Part shown: in pieces, positions 7,076-18,400 of the stretch
How positions within the stretch are numbered: the stretch's first letter is position 1
Layout of the letters: each line of letters opens with the position of its first letter
Source of the DNA: Ignavibacteriota bacterium
GTDB taxonomy: Bacteria > Bacteroidota > Ignavibacteria > Tepidaquicellales > Tepidaquicellaceae
Assembly: GCA_026390735.1 (NCBI GenBank)
Contig: JAPLFJ010000066.1
Span: 1-44,615, forward strand
Direction: 5' to 3'
Length of the DNA: 44,615 nt
Position numbers and translations under genes: made by a program
The notes under the pieces: model-generated
What the model was told of the DNA's origin: nothing
The model's input: the letters and a program-made list of their open reading frames with translations, nothing else
Database searches by the model: none

Positions 7076-8524
7076 ATGAAATTTTCGATTTCTGCTGAAA
7101 AGTTTTTCAACGCAGTTAATAAGCTAAGTTATGTTGTACCGGGTTCGTCGCATACGACTTTACCCATACTTTCGAACATATATTTTAAGCTCGACAGTAA
7201 TAAACTGAGAATGGTTTCGACTGACCTTGAAGCATTTATTACCACTGACCTGAACGTGGAAGGAACAGAAGACGGCGGAGTTGCAGTACCTGCAAGGAAG
7301 CTGCTAGAACTGTTGAAAGCAATGATTATAAAGAATGAATCTGTTAGCGTTACAGAAAAGTACAGCAGTGACAGTTACGGTTTGCTGAATGCAGAAGGGC
7401 TCGTTCCTGAGTTGAATTTATATTCGATTAAATACGACAACGCAAAAGGGACACTGGTTTACAGAGGTTCAATTCCTGAGGAAACTTTCGAAGGTTTAAA
7501 AGAAGAGTTCAGACTTTTCAAGGAAAACAAGGGAACAATAGCGGCAGAAGATTTAAAAACTGCACTGGATGACCTCGAGAAAGCGGTGACTGCACTCGGA
7601 AAATCTGCAGTTGATACATTCAAGAAAACTACAGAAAAACTGAAGATTAAGTTTGAATCTAATGATAAGAACAAGATTACTGTAAACTCGAAGAACGGCA
7701 AGTATCAGTTCTTCGGTGAGCCTTTGGATGACTATCCGCTTCCGCAAGACAAGACGGAACTTTCAAGAATTGAGATTTCTGGCAACAGGTTTAAGAGGTT
7801 TATACAGAAGGTGAAACACTCAGTAAAGAATGATGAGATAAGAAGAAATATGGCAGGTGTGTTTATAGATTTAAGGAAGAACGAATTAAGGTTTGTAGCT
7901 ACTGATGGTTTCAGACTGAGCAAGATTATAACGAGCGAGTTTTCGCACACAAATTCAAAGGACGAGAATTTTATATTACCGATAAAGACAGTTGATTTGA
8001 TTCCGAAGATAGTAACCGATTCATCGCTGGTGATGGAATTTGACAATATGATGATTAAGTTCACGATAGACAACTTCAATGTATATTCAAAATTAATAGA
8101 TGACACTTTCCCGAATTACGAATCTGTAATTCCAAAAGATAATGACAAAAAGCTTTTAGTAAACAGGTACGATTTACTCAGTGCGCTCAGACGTGCTTCT
8201 ATTTTTACCGACAAGGTTACAATGAAGGTGAAGTTTGAAGTAATAGGCGGTGAGCTGACCATTAAGTCTGACAACCCTGAAATAGGCGGTGAAGGCGAAG
8301 AGACGATAAACTGTGATTTCAAAACCAATTCAGGTGATGAGATTTCGGATGCATTCTCGATAGCATTCAACGTTTCATATTTAGTGGAATGTCTTTCACA
8401 GATAGATACCGACGAAGTGATATTCACGTTCAGTGCGCCTGCAAAGGCATCTATACTTCTTCCGGTAGCATCTATGAACGAAGAGAATTTTATGGAATTA
8501 ATAATGCCTGTAAGGGTCGGATAG
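7076..8524 (+). CDS. dnaN: DNA polymerase III beta sliding clamp with a large domain I insertion
   Basis: The processivity clamp that encircles DNA and tethers DNA polymerase III and partner proteins. The N terminus (MKFSISAEKFFNAVNKL), the first strand-helix block (LPILSNIYFKL, VSTDLEAFITT), a central block with ATDGFRLS, and the C terminus ending ELIMPVRVG are all typical. The protein is 482 residues against about 370 for the family. The excess lies in domain I, roughly residues 87-187, between helix LLELLKAM and strand KLKIKFES. It is rich in Glu, Lys and Ala and probably helical (KTALDDLEKAVTALGKSAVD). First gene of dnaN-recF-dciA-gyrB; recF begins 10 bases after the stop. Confidence 0.95.
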   Translation: MKFSISAEKFFNAVNKLSYVVPGSSHTTLPILSNIYFKLDSNKLRMVSTDLEAFITTDLNVEGTEDGGVAVPARKLLELLKAMIIKNESVSVTEKYSSDSYGLLNAEGLVPELNLYSIKYDNAKGTLVYRGSIPEETFEGLKEEFRLFKENKGTIAAEDLKTALDDLEKAVTALGKSAVDTFKKTTEKLKIKFESNDKNKITVNSKNGKYQFFGEPLDDYPLPQDKTELSRIEISGNRFKRFIQKVKHSVKNDEIRRNMAGVFIDLRKNELRFVATDGFRLSKIITSEFSHTNSKDENFILPIKTVDLIPKIVTDSSLVMEFDNMMIKFTIDNFNVYSKLIDDTFPNYESVIPKDNDKKLLVNRYDLLSALRRASIFTDKVTMKVKFEVIGGELTIKSDNPEIGGEGEETINCDFKTNSGDEISDAFSIAFNVSYLVECLSQIDTDEVIFTFSAPAKASILLPVASMNEENFMELIMPVRVG

Positions 8525-8534
8525 AAGAAAAACA

Positions 8535-9714
8535 TTGCTGTTAAATAAAATACATTTATTCAATTTCCGTAATTACGACGAACAGCAAATTAATTTCAAC
8601 AAGAGTTTTAATTACCTGTACGGTAACAACGGAGAGGGAAAAACAAACGTCCTTGAAGCTATTTCATTTATTTCATTTGGAAAGAGTTTTTTAAATTCTT
8701 CCGAACCTGACTGCGTAAAATTTGACACTATGGCTTTTGATGTGGACGGAGTTTATGAGAATGAGGTCGGCACGGAATACAACGTGCACCTTAATTACGA
8801 TTCGATACAGAAGAAGAAAACTTTTCATCTGAACAAGGAAAAGGTAACACGCTGGTCGAACGATATATTCGGAAGGTTTCCCGTAGTGTTTCTTTCGCCG
8901 CACAGCCTGGAGATAACGTACGGCAATCCGTCGGAAAGAAGAAAGTTCTTTGATATTTTACTGGCCCAGACGAGCAGGGTTTATCTGGATTTCCTGAGGA
9001 ATTACGTAAGGATACTAAAACAGAAGAATGCACTGCTGAAGAACCAGTTGAACGGGAATGCAATGCCAGGGAAGGAATTCAGGAATCTGCTGAACTCAGT
9101 GAACGAGAAGATGACGGAATATGCATCGGCGATACTGATACGGAGGTTTGAACTGCTGAATAAGTTTAAAGGATACTTTACTGAAAGTTTTTCATTCCTT
9201 ACACAGAAGGATGATATACCAAACATAAGATACTACTGTGATTTTTTTGATACTGACAACTACATACAGAACGAGGAAGTGATAACGGACATTGAGGAAG
9301 TGCAAAAGGCGATGAAGGAAGCGGTAGAAAGAAAACAGGCAGAAGAAATGGCAAGGGGCGTGAGTGTTGTGGGTCCGCATAAAGATGATTACATATTCAG
9401 GCTGACGAAGAATACGAACAAGGCATTTGAGCTGAAGAATTTTGCATCGCAGGGTGAACACAAGACATTTGTGATAGCACTGAAACTTGCAGAGTACCAT
9501 TTCCTGAATGACAGTTTAGGGAATGCACCGCTGTTGCTTTTAGATGATTTACTTTCGGAACTGGATTCCGAAAGAGTTTCAAAGATAATTTCACATTTAA
9601 AGAATTACGGACAGATATTTTTAACGACGACGGGAACAGGATATTCGAAAGAACTGAAAGAGTTTTATGACGAAGGAAACATAAACTATTTTAAAATAGA
9701 AAACGGGAAAGTAG

Positions 9715-9722
<8 letters not shown>
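8535..9722 (+). CDS. recF: DNA replication and repair protein RecF
   Basis: A 395-residue SMC-like ATPase that, with RecO and RecR, helps load RecA at gaps. It shows Walker A (G30-NNGEGKT), the conserved block FLSPHSLEITYGNPSERRKF, an ABC-type signature region around FASQGEHKT, and Walker B with LLLLDD at 333-338 followed by LLSELD. The length is normal. The start is TTG at 8535, the only initiation codon that gives the full conserved N terminus LNKIHLFNFRNY; a purine-rich stretch (AGAAGAAAAA) precedes it. It sits 10 bases after dnaN, and its end overlaps the next gene. Confidence 0.95.
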
Positions 9723-12032
<2,310 letters not shown>

Positions 12033-12049
12033 TAAATAATAAATCAGGA

Positions 12050-12790
12050 ATGACAAAACAACATTTTAAAGTGGCAATGAAAAGCATAGCAATGCTGACA
12101 TTGCTGCTTTCTTTTATTACCTGCAGCAATATATTTGCTCAGGAAAAAGCTCCGAGGTCTTTTGGAGAACAGGGTAAGAACAAGAAGTACACTTCATTTG
12201 CGTTAGGAATGGGTGCGGCTTACGGAAACAATAAATCCTTAAATACATTTATAGGATATGAGTTGCCAAATTACAACACACTGACCGCAAGTCAGCAACT
12301 TAAAGATTTCAGGACAGCTTTTGAATTCTTTGGTAACGCAGAAAGACAGGTGTCGAAGAATCTTGCGTTGAAACTTGACTATTCATACTTAATAAAGAGC
12401 AACAAAGTTACTATGTATCCGAGCAATACGTTTGACTACAACAATCATCAGATTGTGCTGATTTTAAACTACGTAGTACCGGGTGATTACCATTTCCTGA
12501 AATTCGGAGCAGGGGCAGGACCAGTGTTTTCGAGCCTTGAGTCGGTATCATACATAACAAACAGCGGAACATTTACATCAACAGGTGTACTGGCAAAAGC
12601 AGAAACATCTTTCTCAATACAAATGGGAAAGAGCCTTGCAGGATATATAAACGGATACATTGGAAATGTGTTTGCAGGAAACCTGAAAGGCAGCGACGGG
12701 AAAGAATTAAAGAACGCTGCCGGTGAAAGCGTAAACCTCAGCAGTTTTATGATAGGCTTAAGACTGGGAATTGAATTTTATATATTTTAA
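12050..12790 (+). CDS. Outer-membrane beta-barrel protein
   Basis: A 246-residue exported protein with a signal peptide (hydrophobic core SIAMLTLLLSFITCSNIF, cleavage after FAQ). The mature chain has alternating aromatic/hydrophobic strands separated by polar turns (TSFALGMGAAYGNN, NLALKLDYSYL, HQIVLILNYVV, FLKFGAGAGPVFSS, LAGYINGYIGNVF) and ends in FMIGLRLGIEFYIF with a terminal aromatic residue, as in OmpA-like small barrels. The function is unknown. It starts 17 bases after gyrB and ends 2 bases before uppP, suggesting readthrough from the replication operon. An internal ATG at 12077 is an alternative start that keeps the signal peptide. Confidence 0.8.
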   Translation: MTKQHFKVAMKSIAMLTLLLSFITCSNIFAQEKAPRSFGEQGKNKKYTSFALGMGAAYGNNKSLNTFIGYELPNYNTLTASQQLKDFRTAFEFFGNAERQVSKNLALKLDYSYLIKSNKVTMYPSNTFDYNNHQIVLILNYVVPGDYHFLKFGAGAGPVFSSLESVSYITNSGTFTSTGVLAKAETSFSIQMGKSLAGYINGYIGNVFAGNLKGSDGKELKNAAGESVNLSSFMIGLRLGIEFYIF

Positions 12791-12792
12791 GA

Positions 12793-13620
12793 ATGCAGAA
12801 AATAATAGAAGGTATAATATACGGAATAATACAGGGACTGACAGAGTTCATCCCTATAAGCAGTACAGCTCACATAAGAGTCATCCCAGCCTTATTTCAC
12901 TGGGATGACCCGGGAGCGGCATACACAGCAGTAATTCAGATAGGAACGCTGATTGCAACACTGGTCTATTTCAGGAATGATATAGGCGAATTAATAAAAG
13001 GATTCTTCGGAGCGCTGAAGACAAGAGATTTCATAACTGACCCATATGCAAGACTATCGATGCTTATAATTGTCGGCACGATCCCGATTTCATTATTCGG
13101 TCTGACACTTAAGAAATACATCGAAGGAAGTTTCAGAGGACTTTATGTAGTCTCTGCATCTTTAATCGTGTTTGCTATTGTACTTTTCATTGCCGAAAAG
13201 ATGGCATCGAAGAAAAAGGATTTAAAGGATATAACTGTGTGGGATGGTATTATTATAGGATTTGCCCAGGCAATTGCATTGATACCGGGAGCTTCGAGGA
13301 GTGGTGTTACAATAACTGCGGGATTATTCAGCGGACTAAAAAGAGAGACTGCGGCGAGATATTCTTTCCTGTTAAGCATACCTGCAGTAGCGCTGAGCGG
13401 GGTTTATGAATTATTCAGTAAAAGAGCTGAATTACTTAATGAAAATGCAATAGGATTAATAGTCTCGACTATAGTTTCAGGAGTAGTTGGTTATATGGCG
13501 ATAGCGTTTTTAATTAATTTCCTGAAGACCAGGAGCAATTTAATATTTATAATATACAGGATAGTACTTGGAATAATTATCATAGTATTACTATCAGCAG
13601 GAGTTTTAAAGAATATATAA
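12793..13620 (+). CDS. uppP: Undecaprenyl-diphosphatase UppP (BacA)
   Basis: A 275-residue integral membrane phosphatase that recycles undecaprenyl pyrophosphate to the monophosphate carrier used for peptidoglycan and polysaccharide synthesis. The two family signatures are present: QGLTEFIPISSTAHI near residue 14 and PGASRSGVTITAGL in the second half, both supplying catalytic and phosphate-binding residues. About seven to eight membrane segments are seen. The length is normal. The stop codon is followed within 8 bases by a strong hairpin, so this is the end of the transcript. Confidence 0.95.
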   Translation: MQKIIEGIIYGIIQGLTEFIPISSTAHIRVIPALFHWDDPGAAYTAVIQIGTLIATLVYFRNDIGELIKGFFGALKTRDFITDPYARLSMLIIVGTIPISLFGLTLKKYIEGSFRGLYVVSASLIVFAIVLFIAEKMASKKKDLKDITVWDGIIIGFAQAIALIPGASRSGVTITAGLFSGLKRETAARYSFLLSIPAVALSGVYELFSKRAELLNENAIGLIVSTIVSGVVGYMAIAFLINFLKTRSNLIFIIYRIVLGIIIIVLLSAGVLKNI

Positions 13621-13628
13621 GTTTATTC

Positions 13629-13660
13629 CCTTCCCCTGCCAAAACAGGGGAAGGATTTAT
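13629..13660 (+). terminator. Intrinsic terminator between convergent genes
   Basis: A perfect 10-bp stem CCTTCCCCTG/CAGGGGAAGG (13629-13638/13645-13654) with a 6-base loop, followed by ATTTATTTTTA. The T-rich side serves the plus strand (uppP); the convergent gene ends at 13663. The CCCCTG/CAGGGGAA core recalls the GC-rich dispersed repeats elsewhere in the window. Confidence 0.8.
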
Positions 13661-13662
13661 TT

Positions 13663-14982
13663 TTACTCTTCTTCGCCTGACATAGGCAGTTCAAGAGACT
13701 TAACTGATTGAATAGATGCACCTCCAATACCTTTTATTGAACCGTACATATCGATTGTGTTAGAAATAACTTTCTCAAGCTGCTTCTCACGTTCTTTCCA
13801 GATTTTGCCCATTGCGTTTTTTTCTTTTTCCACTTCACTTTTCATACCAGAAAATGCTTCAACTATATTTTCAACTCTATTCTTAAACTCTTCGCTAATC
13901 AGATAATTATAGAGAAGACTCATCTTATCACCTTTATTGTCCTGTGCAATCAGCATATTGTGTTCGCGGATAAGCATTTCACGAAGAACAAAACAAAGAC
14001 TGGAGACTTCATTTAATGTACAGACCCAGACGCCATTTCGTTTGCCAAACTTCTTCATATCGGAAGGCATAACATCAGTCACAAGAATTCCGATGTTTGC
14101 GCCTTTTTCCTTCATATCATCCTTAAGTTTATCAAGCCATCCTTCGGAGAATGATTTCGTACGTTTACTTTCGTACAGGATAATACCGCACTGCTTATTA
14201 AATTCGTTCATTACAGTCTGGGCAACGTCGGCACCGCGCACACCTTTTGCAATCTCCGAAATAATATCGAAAGGATATTCCCGTCTGAGCAGTTCTTCGA
14301 GAGCAAGTTCCATAACTTCTCCCTGCATCTGCATAGAGCCTTGTTCGGCTTTGCGTTTAAGTTCGTCAACAAGTTTATTGCTGTCATCTATTTGTTTCTG
14401 GTATTCACGCAGTTTCAGTTCGACTTTATCTTTTTCCCTTTTAGATACTTCTTCCTCAATTCTTGAACGTTCTTCGAGCAGTTTCTTTTCTGATTCAATT
14501 CTTAAATCGTTTTCTTTATTCTTCAGTTCACTCTCTCTTTTCAGCAGCTGCAGTTCTTTCTCCTTCAGTTCCTGATTTTCTTTCTTCTTATTCTCGTTTT
14601 CCTCTTCAAGCATCTTCAGTTTAAACTCATACTGTTCCTTCATTATCGTTTCCTGGTGAATCTTCTGCTCGTTCATTAATTTTTCATAAGACTCTTTTGT
14701 TTCCTTAATCCGCTTTTCATTCTCATAGCTTAAAGCATTCTTTTCGTCTTCGAGTGCCTTATCAAGTCTTTCCTTAAATAACTGATTTTCTTTTTGCTTC
14801 TTCTTTTCAAAGTCATCTTTATCCTTTTCGAGATCAAGTTTAAGCTTGTTAAAGGAGGAAGCCTGTTCGGCAATCTTTTTATCAAATTCTTTCTTCAGTT
14901 TTTCTTCAGCCTGGTTGTAAATAGCCGATTCAATCTCAAACTTATGCCCGCATTCGGGACAGGTAATTTTATTATCGCTCAT
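13663..14982 (-). CDS. DUF2130 protein: coiled coil with PD-(D/E)XK-like nuclease core
   Basis: A 439-residue protein. It starts with a single zinc-knuckle pair CPECGHKF (C8, C11), continues as a long charged coiled coil (about residues 25-215, Glu/Lys-rich heptads), then the DUF2130 domain (about 220-340). That domain contains D252 (RGADV) and E271-x-K273 (YESKRTKS), the spacing expected of a PD-(D/E)XK nuclease active site, followed by LVTDVMPSDMKKFG. A further helical tail follows. The architecture recalls RmuC-like proteins. The biological role of the family is unknown; a DNA-processing or defence role is inference. It stands alone, convergent to uppP. Confidence 0.85.
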   Translation of the reverse strand: MSDNKITCPECGHKFEIESAIYNQAEEKLKKEFDKKIAEQASSFNKLKLDLEKDKDDFEKKKQKENQLFKERLDKALEDEKNALSYENEKRIKETKESYEKLMNEQKIHQETIMKEQYEFKLKMLEEENENKKKENQELKEKELQLLKRESELKNKENDLRIESEKKLLEERSRIEEEVSKREKDKVELKLREYQKQIDDSNKLVDELKRKAEQGSMQMQGEVMELALEELLRREYPFDIISEIAKGVRGADVAQTVMNEFNKQCGIILYESKRTKSFSEGWLDKLKDDMKEKGANIGILVTDVMPSDMKKFGKRNGVWVCTLNEVSSLCFVLREMLIREHNMLIAQDNKGDKMSLLYNYLISEEFKNRVENIVEAFSGMKSEVEKEKNAMGKIWKEREKQLEKVISNTIDMYGSIKGIGGASIQSVKSLELPMSGEEE

Positions 14983-15084
14983 TGTGAATTTATTTATTGA
15001 AATAATTTAATCTTATTTTGAAAAATATTATAGGCATTAGAAAGTTTTAATTAATATCACTTGCAAAGATAGTAAGAATAAAAT

Positions 15085-15133
15085 CGCACACTGATAAAAG
15101 ACGATTCCAGCTGATTCATACTGATTAAAGATA
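15085..15133. repeat. Dispersed repeat copy B
   Basis: A diverged copy of the 4022-4070 segment: it shares the start CGCACACTGA and the end CTGATT...ACTGATTAAA with matching length. It lies in the 175-bp gap between the DUF2130 gene and the ketopantoate-reductase-like gene. Confidence 0.6.
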
Positions 15134-15157
15134 AATAAGAAAATAAATTATATTATT

Positions 15158-16093
15158 TCAATAATCATCATCTTCAGGAACATAAGAGGAAAGAAAATTG
15201 AATCTTAGAATAATGGATACCTTAACTTTGCTTGCCTTTGAAATTCGCAGAAGTTCTGACATGAAAAACGGTGTTTCAAGTTCTTTGTGTTTCCGCAGAT
15301 CCTGATAGGCAGATGTTTTAAACTTGCCAAGACTTTTTGTATCTGTTATTATCTTTTTATAATCTGATTCATTAAACACAACACCCTTAGATTTGGCAAC
15401 ATTCTTCACTTCATTGTAAAACACATCAATAAACTTAACACTTTTCTTTGTAGAGAATATTTTATCAACTGTAATACCTGATATACCGGTAATAGTATTA
15501 AATATAGAATTCCAAGCAAATTTAATCCATATCTCTTTAAGGAAATCGTTTGATACTTTAACTTTTAAGCCCGATGATGAAAATAGTTCAAACAGTGATA
15601 AGACCCTTTTGGTCGGTTTACCTTTTTCCACGCCAATAACTAAGAATCCAAGTGAAGAATGGTTTATTACATATTTCCTGTCAACTTCCACTCCTATTTT
15701 GCAAATAGCCTGTAAACATCGTGATTTTCCAAAATGTTCTTTTAGAATTCTGAAGTTGTAAAGACCATTTTGCAATGTCACAATTTGAGTTTTATTATGA
15801 ATAACTTTCCGGATTTCAGGAATAAGGTTATCGGTGTCTTTAGATTTAGTACAGAAAAGGACATAATCGAACTTCTTTCTGAAAGATGTTACTTTACCGG
15901 ATACGTTTATTTTAACTTTATGATCTTTATGAACGGAGCTACAAATACGAAGAGGATGCTTTTTATAATGCGCAAGAGCCTTACCGCGTGAGAGAAAGCA
16001 TACATTCAGGTCGGGATTCATGGCAAGAAAAGAACCAAAGTATCCGCCGATTGCTCCTGTGCCTGCAACGAGAATATTTAGTTTTTCTGACAT
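15158..16093 (-). CDS. Ketopantoate reductase family (PanE/ApbA-like) oxidoreductase
   Basis: A 311-residue protein. The N-terminal Rossmann fold has the NADP-binding motif GTGAIGG at 11-17. LFCTKSKDTD and VTLQNGL are the conserved cofactor and substrate blocks, and the helical C-terminal domain carries IWIKFAWNSIFNTITGISG with the lysine equivalent to the PanE catalytic residue. PanE reduces 2-dehydropantoate to pantoate for coenzyme A synthesis, but many family members act on other 2-oxo acids and no pantothenate genes are nearby. The start ATG overlaps the sirtuin stop by one base (TAATG), so the two are translationally coupled. Confidence 0.85.
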   Translation of the reverse strand: MSEKLNILVAGTGAIGGYFGSFLAMNPDLNVCFLSRGKALAHYKKHPLRICSSVHKDHKVKINVSGKVTSFRKKFDYVLFCTKSKDTDNLIPEIRKVIHNKTQIVTLQNGLYNFRILKEHFGKSRCLQAICKIGVEVDRKYVINHSSLGFLVIGVEKGKPTKRVLSLFELFSSSGLKVKVSNDFLKEIWIKFAWNSIFNTITGISGITVDKIFSTKKSVKFIDVFYNEVKNVAKSKGVVFNESDYKKIITDTKSLGKFKTSAYQDLRKHKELETPFFMSELLRISKASKVKVSIILRFNFLSSYVPEDDDY

Positions 16094-16794
16094 TATTTGA
16101 TTTCATTTAAGAGTTTTTCTGCAAGATGGGTCATACCCAAAGTGGCTTTCTCTGTTATGAACTCAATATTTTTATGAAAATCTTTTACATCGGGTTTATT
16201 AGGGTCGATAATATACTTACGGGTTTGAGCAGAAACATAATCTATTAAACTGGCAGCGGGATAGACAACAAGAGAAGTACCGATGACGATAAAAATATCA
16301 GCAGAGGCTGCAACTGTTGCTGCTTCGGTCATAAGAGGAACAGCTTCGCCAAACCATACAATATTAGGTCTGAGTTGTCCGCCTTTTTCACAGGCATCAC
16401 CAAGTTCAATATCCTTGTATCCAATTTCGTAAACATTATAAGGAGGCAGGACACTTTTTGCCTGAGTAAGTTCACCGTGCAGATGTATAATATCACATGA
16501 GCCGGCACGTTCGTGAAGATTATCGACATTTTGAGTAACTATAGTAACATCATATTTCTTTTCGAGTGATGCTATTGCAAAGTGAGCTTCATTTGGTTTG
16601 ACGTGTTCAAGCTGCCTGCGTCTCTGGTTATAAAAACGCAATACAAGTTCAGGGTTTATTGCGAAACCCTGCGGTGAGGCGACTTCGTGAACATCGTGAC
16701 CTTCCCACAGCCCGCCTGCGTCACGGAAAGTGGATAAACCACTCTCTGCGCTGACACCTGCACCAGTAAGAACAACAATCCTTTTTCTATCCAT
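16093..16794 (-). CDS. cobB: NAD-dependent protein deacylase (sirtuin, CobB type) without zinc cysteines
   Basis: A 233-residue sirtuin that removes acyl groups from protein lysines using NAD. Visible are GAGVSAESGLSTFRDAGGLW, TQNVDNLHERAG, catalytic H106 (HLHGEL), LRPNIVWFGE and the late GTSLVVYPA block. The Y55-x-x-R58 motif (FYNQRRRQ) is the one that recognises succinyl or malonyl lysine in SIRT5/CobB-type enzymes. The zinc module normally has two CxxC pairs; here only C135 remains and the first pair is replaced by AKSVLPPYN. Loss of these cysteines is common in Bacteroidota CobB, so activity is not excluded. It is coupled to the downstream reductase gene. Confidence 0.92.
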   Translation of the reverse strand: MDRKRIVVLTGAGVSAESGLSTFRDAGGLWEGHDVHEVASPQGFAINPELVLRFYNQRRRQLEHVKPNEAHFAIASLEKKYDVTIVTQNVDNLHERAGSCDIIHLHGELTQAKSVLPPYNVYEIGYKDIELGDACEKGGQLRPNIVWFGEAVPLMTEAATVAASADIFIVIGTSLVVYPAASLIDYVSAQTRKYIIDPNKPDVKDFHKNIEFITEKATLGMTHLAEKLLNEIK

Positions 16795-16838
16795 TAAACA
16801 TACTTTAGTTAGTACAATTTAATGTTTGAGAAATTAAA

Positions 16839-17222
16839 TTATAAGTTAGATAATACGGTCTGAATCTTATCGTTTAATTTAACAGACAGTTCTTTCAGTT
16901 TAGGATTATCAGAGACCATCGAAATAAGCAGCGGATTAAAGATAGAGATGTTAACCTTTCCCTCTTTTTCGTGAATAACAACATTACAGGGCATCAGCAG
17001 GCCGATACTTTCCTCTGCCTGAAGAGCTTCATAAGCAAAAGGGGGATTGCATGCGCCGAGGATGATGTATTTGTCAAAATCCACATCGAGCTTCTTTTTC
17101 AGAGTTTCTTTAACGTCAATTGTAGTAAGAACACCAAAACCGTTCTCTTTAAGGACTTCTGTTGCCTTTTCGATTGCTGCATCGTAGGACAGTTCCGTTG
17201 TTTTTGAATAACCGTAGTTCAT
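16839..17222 (-). CDS. DUF302 family protein
   Basis: A 127-residue cytoplasmic protein spanning one DUF302 domain: an N-terminal block YDAAIEKATEVLKENGFGVLT, then KYIILGACNPPFAYEALQAE, and the end block LMPCNVVIHEKEGKVNISIFNP. The family's function is unknown; structures show a homodimeric alpha-beta fold. The length is normal. It is separated from the sirtuin by 44 bases and from the efflux operon by 65 bases, so it may be transcribed alone or with the sirtuin pair. Confidence 0.85.
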   Translation of the reverse strand: MNYGYSKTTELSYDAAIEKATEVLKENGFGVLTTIDVKETLKKKLDVDFDKYIILGACNPPFAYEALQAEESIGLLMPCNVVIHEKEGKVNISIFNPLLISMVSDNPKLKELSVKLNDKIQTVLSNL

Positions 17223-17287
17223 AATGTGTTATATTTAGTTTATTGTTAATAGCAATTATTATATATTTATTGTAACAAAGAAAACAT

Positions 17288-18400
17288 CTATTCAGTTTTC
17301 TTATATCGCCATACTGCAAGTGACATCATCACTGATGCATAGGCTATAAAGAAGTACAGTGTCGGAAGTACATCATTAAATCCTGAGCCTTTAAGCATTA
17401 TCATACGCATTGCACGGTTGAACTGTGCAATGGGATTAAAATAAGCTATACGCTGAGCCCAGTCGGGCATACTTTCTATGGGCGTGAAAACACCTCCCAT
17501 AAGAATAAACAACACGAGTATAAACCAGGCAATGAACATTGCCTGCTGTTGGGTATCAGTAAGGGTTGATATTAAAAGACCCATGCCAAGAACTACAACC
17601 AGGTAAACTGATGCAAGCATAAAGATAATAAGCGGATTGCCAAGAAGCGGAATTTTAAATACTATTAAGCCAAGTAGAAGGCCGAATGCAAGTTCGCCGA
17701 TTCCGATTATCCAGAACGGCATAAGTTTACCAATGATGAACTGATACTTTTTAATGGGTGTTACGTTAAGTTGTTCTATAGTACCTATTTCCTTTTCCTT
17801 TACTACATTCATACCAGAGAGAAATGCACCAATCATAGTTACGAGAACAACTAGTATTCCCGGAACCATGTACGTTTTGTAGTTAAGTTCGGGATTGTAC
17901 CAATTTGAATAATTTATATTGATTGCAGGTACCGGGTCGAATTTTGCAGAGGACTCAATTCCCATATCGATGTTGAACTGATGAATGATATTGTTGGCAT
18001 AATTATTAACTATCCCGGCAGCAGAGCCGTCTTCGGCATTTATTACAAGTTGAACTTCCGACATTCCTGCGGACATGAAATTCTTTTCGAAGTCTTTTGG
18101 TATATGGATGATAAGTTTCGACTGATTCTTTTTAAAGCTTTCTTCTGAATTTTCGACAGAAAAGGATACGTCGTTTAAAACAAAATAATTAGAAGCAGTG
18201 AACTTTGAAATCAGTTCACGGGAGAAATGCGATTGGTCGTAATCAACAACGTTAAACTTAATATTCTTTATTTCATAAGTAGCGGCATTTGAAAGAATCA
18301 ACAGCTGAATAACCGGCAAAAAGAATATCAAAGGAATCATTGCTCTGTTCCTGAATATCTGTTTAAATTCTTTTCTTAATATTATTAATATAGTTCTCAT
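17288..18400 (-). CDS. ABC-2 type multidrug transporter permease
   Basis: A 370-residue permease of the YbhR/YhhJ (ABC-2) type. It has one N-terminal membrane segment (about 22-40), a large extracytoplasmic domain (about 41-170), and five further membrane segments from about 175 to the end. The conserved KEIGTIEQLNVTPIKKYQFIIGK coupling block and the GGVFTPIESMPDWAQ loop are typical. It is the last gene of the operon and abuts the homologous permease with no gap. The two permeases probably form a heterodimer driven by the two ATPases upstream. The substrate is unknown; drugs or lipids are usual for the family. Confidence 0.9.
   Translation of the reverse strand: MRTILIILRKEFKQIFRNRAMIPLIFFLPVIQLLILSNAATYEIKNIKFNVVDYDQSHFSRELISKFTASNYFVLNDVSFSVENSEESFKKNQSKLIIHIPKDFEKNFMSAGMSEVQLVINAEDGSAAGIVNNYANNIIHQFNIDMGIESSAKFDPVPAININYSNWYNPELNYKTYMVPGILVVLVTMIGAFLSGMNVVKEKEIGTIEQLNVTPIKKYQFIIGKLMPFWIIGIGELAFGLLLGLIVFKIPLLGNPLIIFMLASVYLVVVLGMGLLISTLTDTQQQAMFIAWFILVLFILMGGVFTPIESMPDWAQRIAYFNPIAQFNRAMRMIMLKGSGFNDVLPTLYFFIAYASVMMSLAVWRYKKTE

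Noticed and set aside
13937-14575. 212-codon plus-strand frame opposite the DUF2130 gene
   Set aside because: Ser-rich composition is the expected shadow of a Glu/Lys-rich coiled coil on the other strand.
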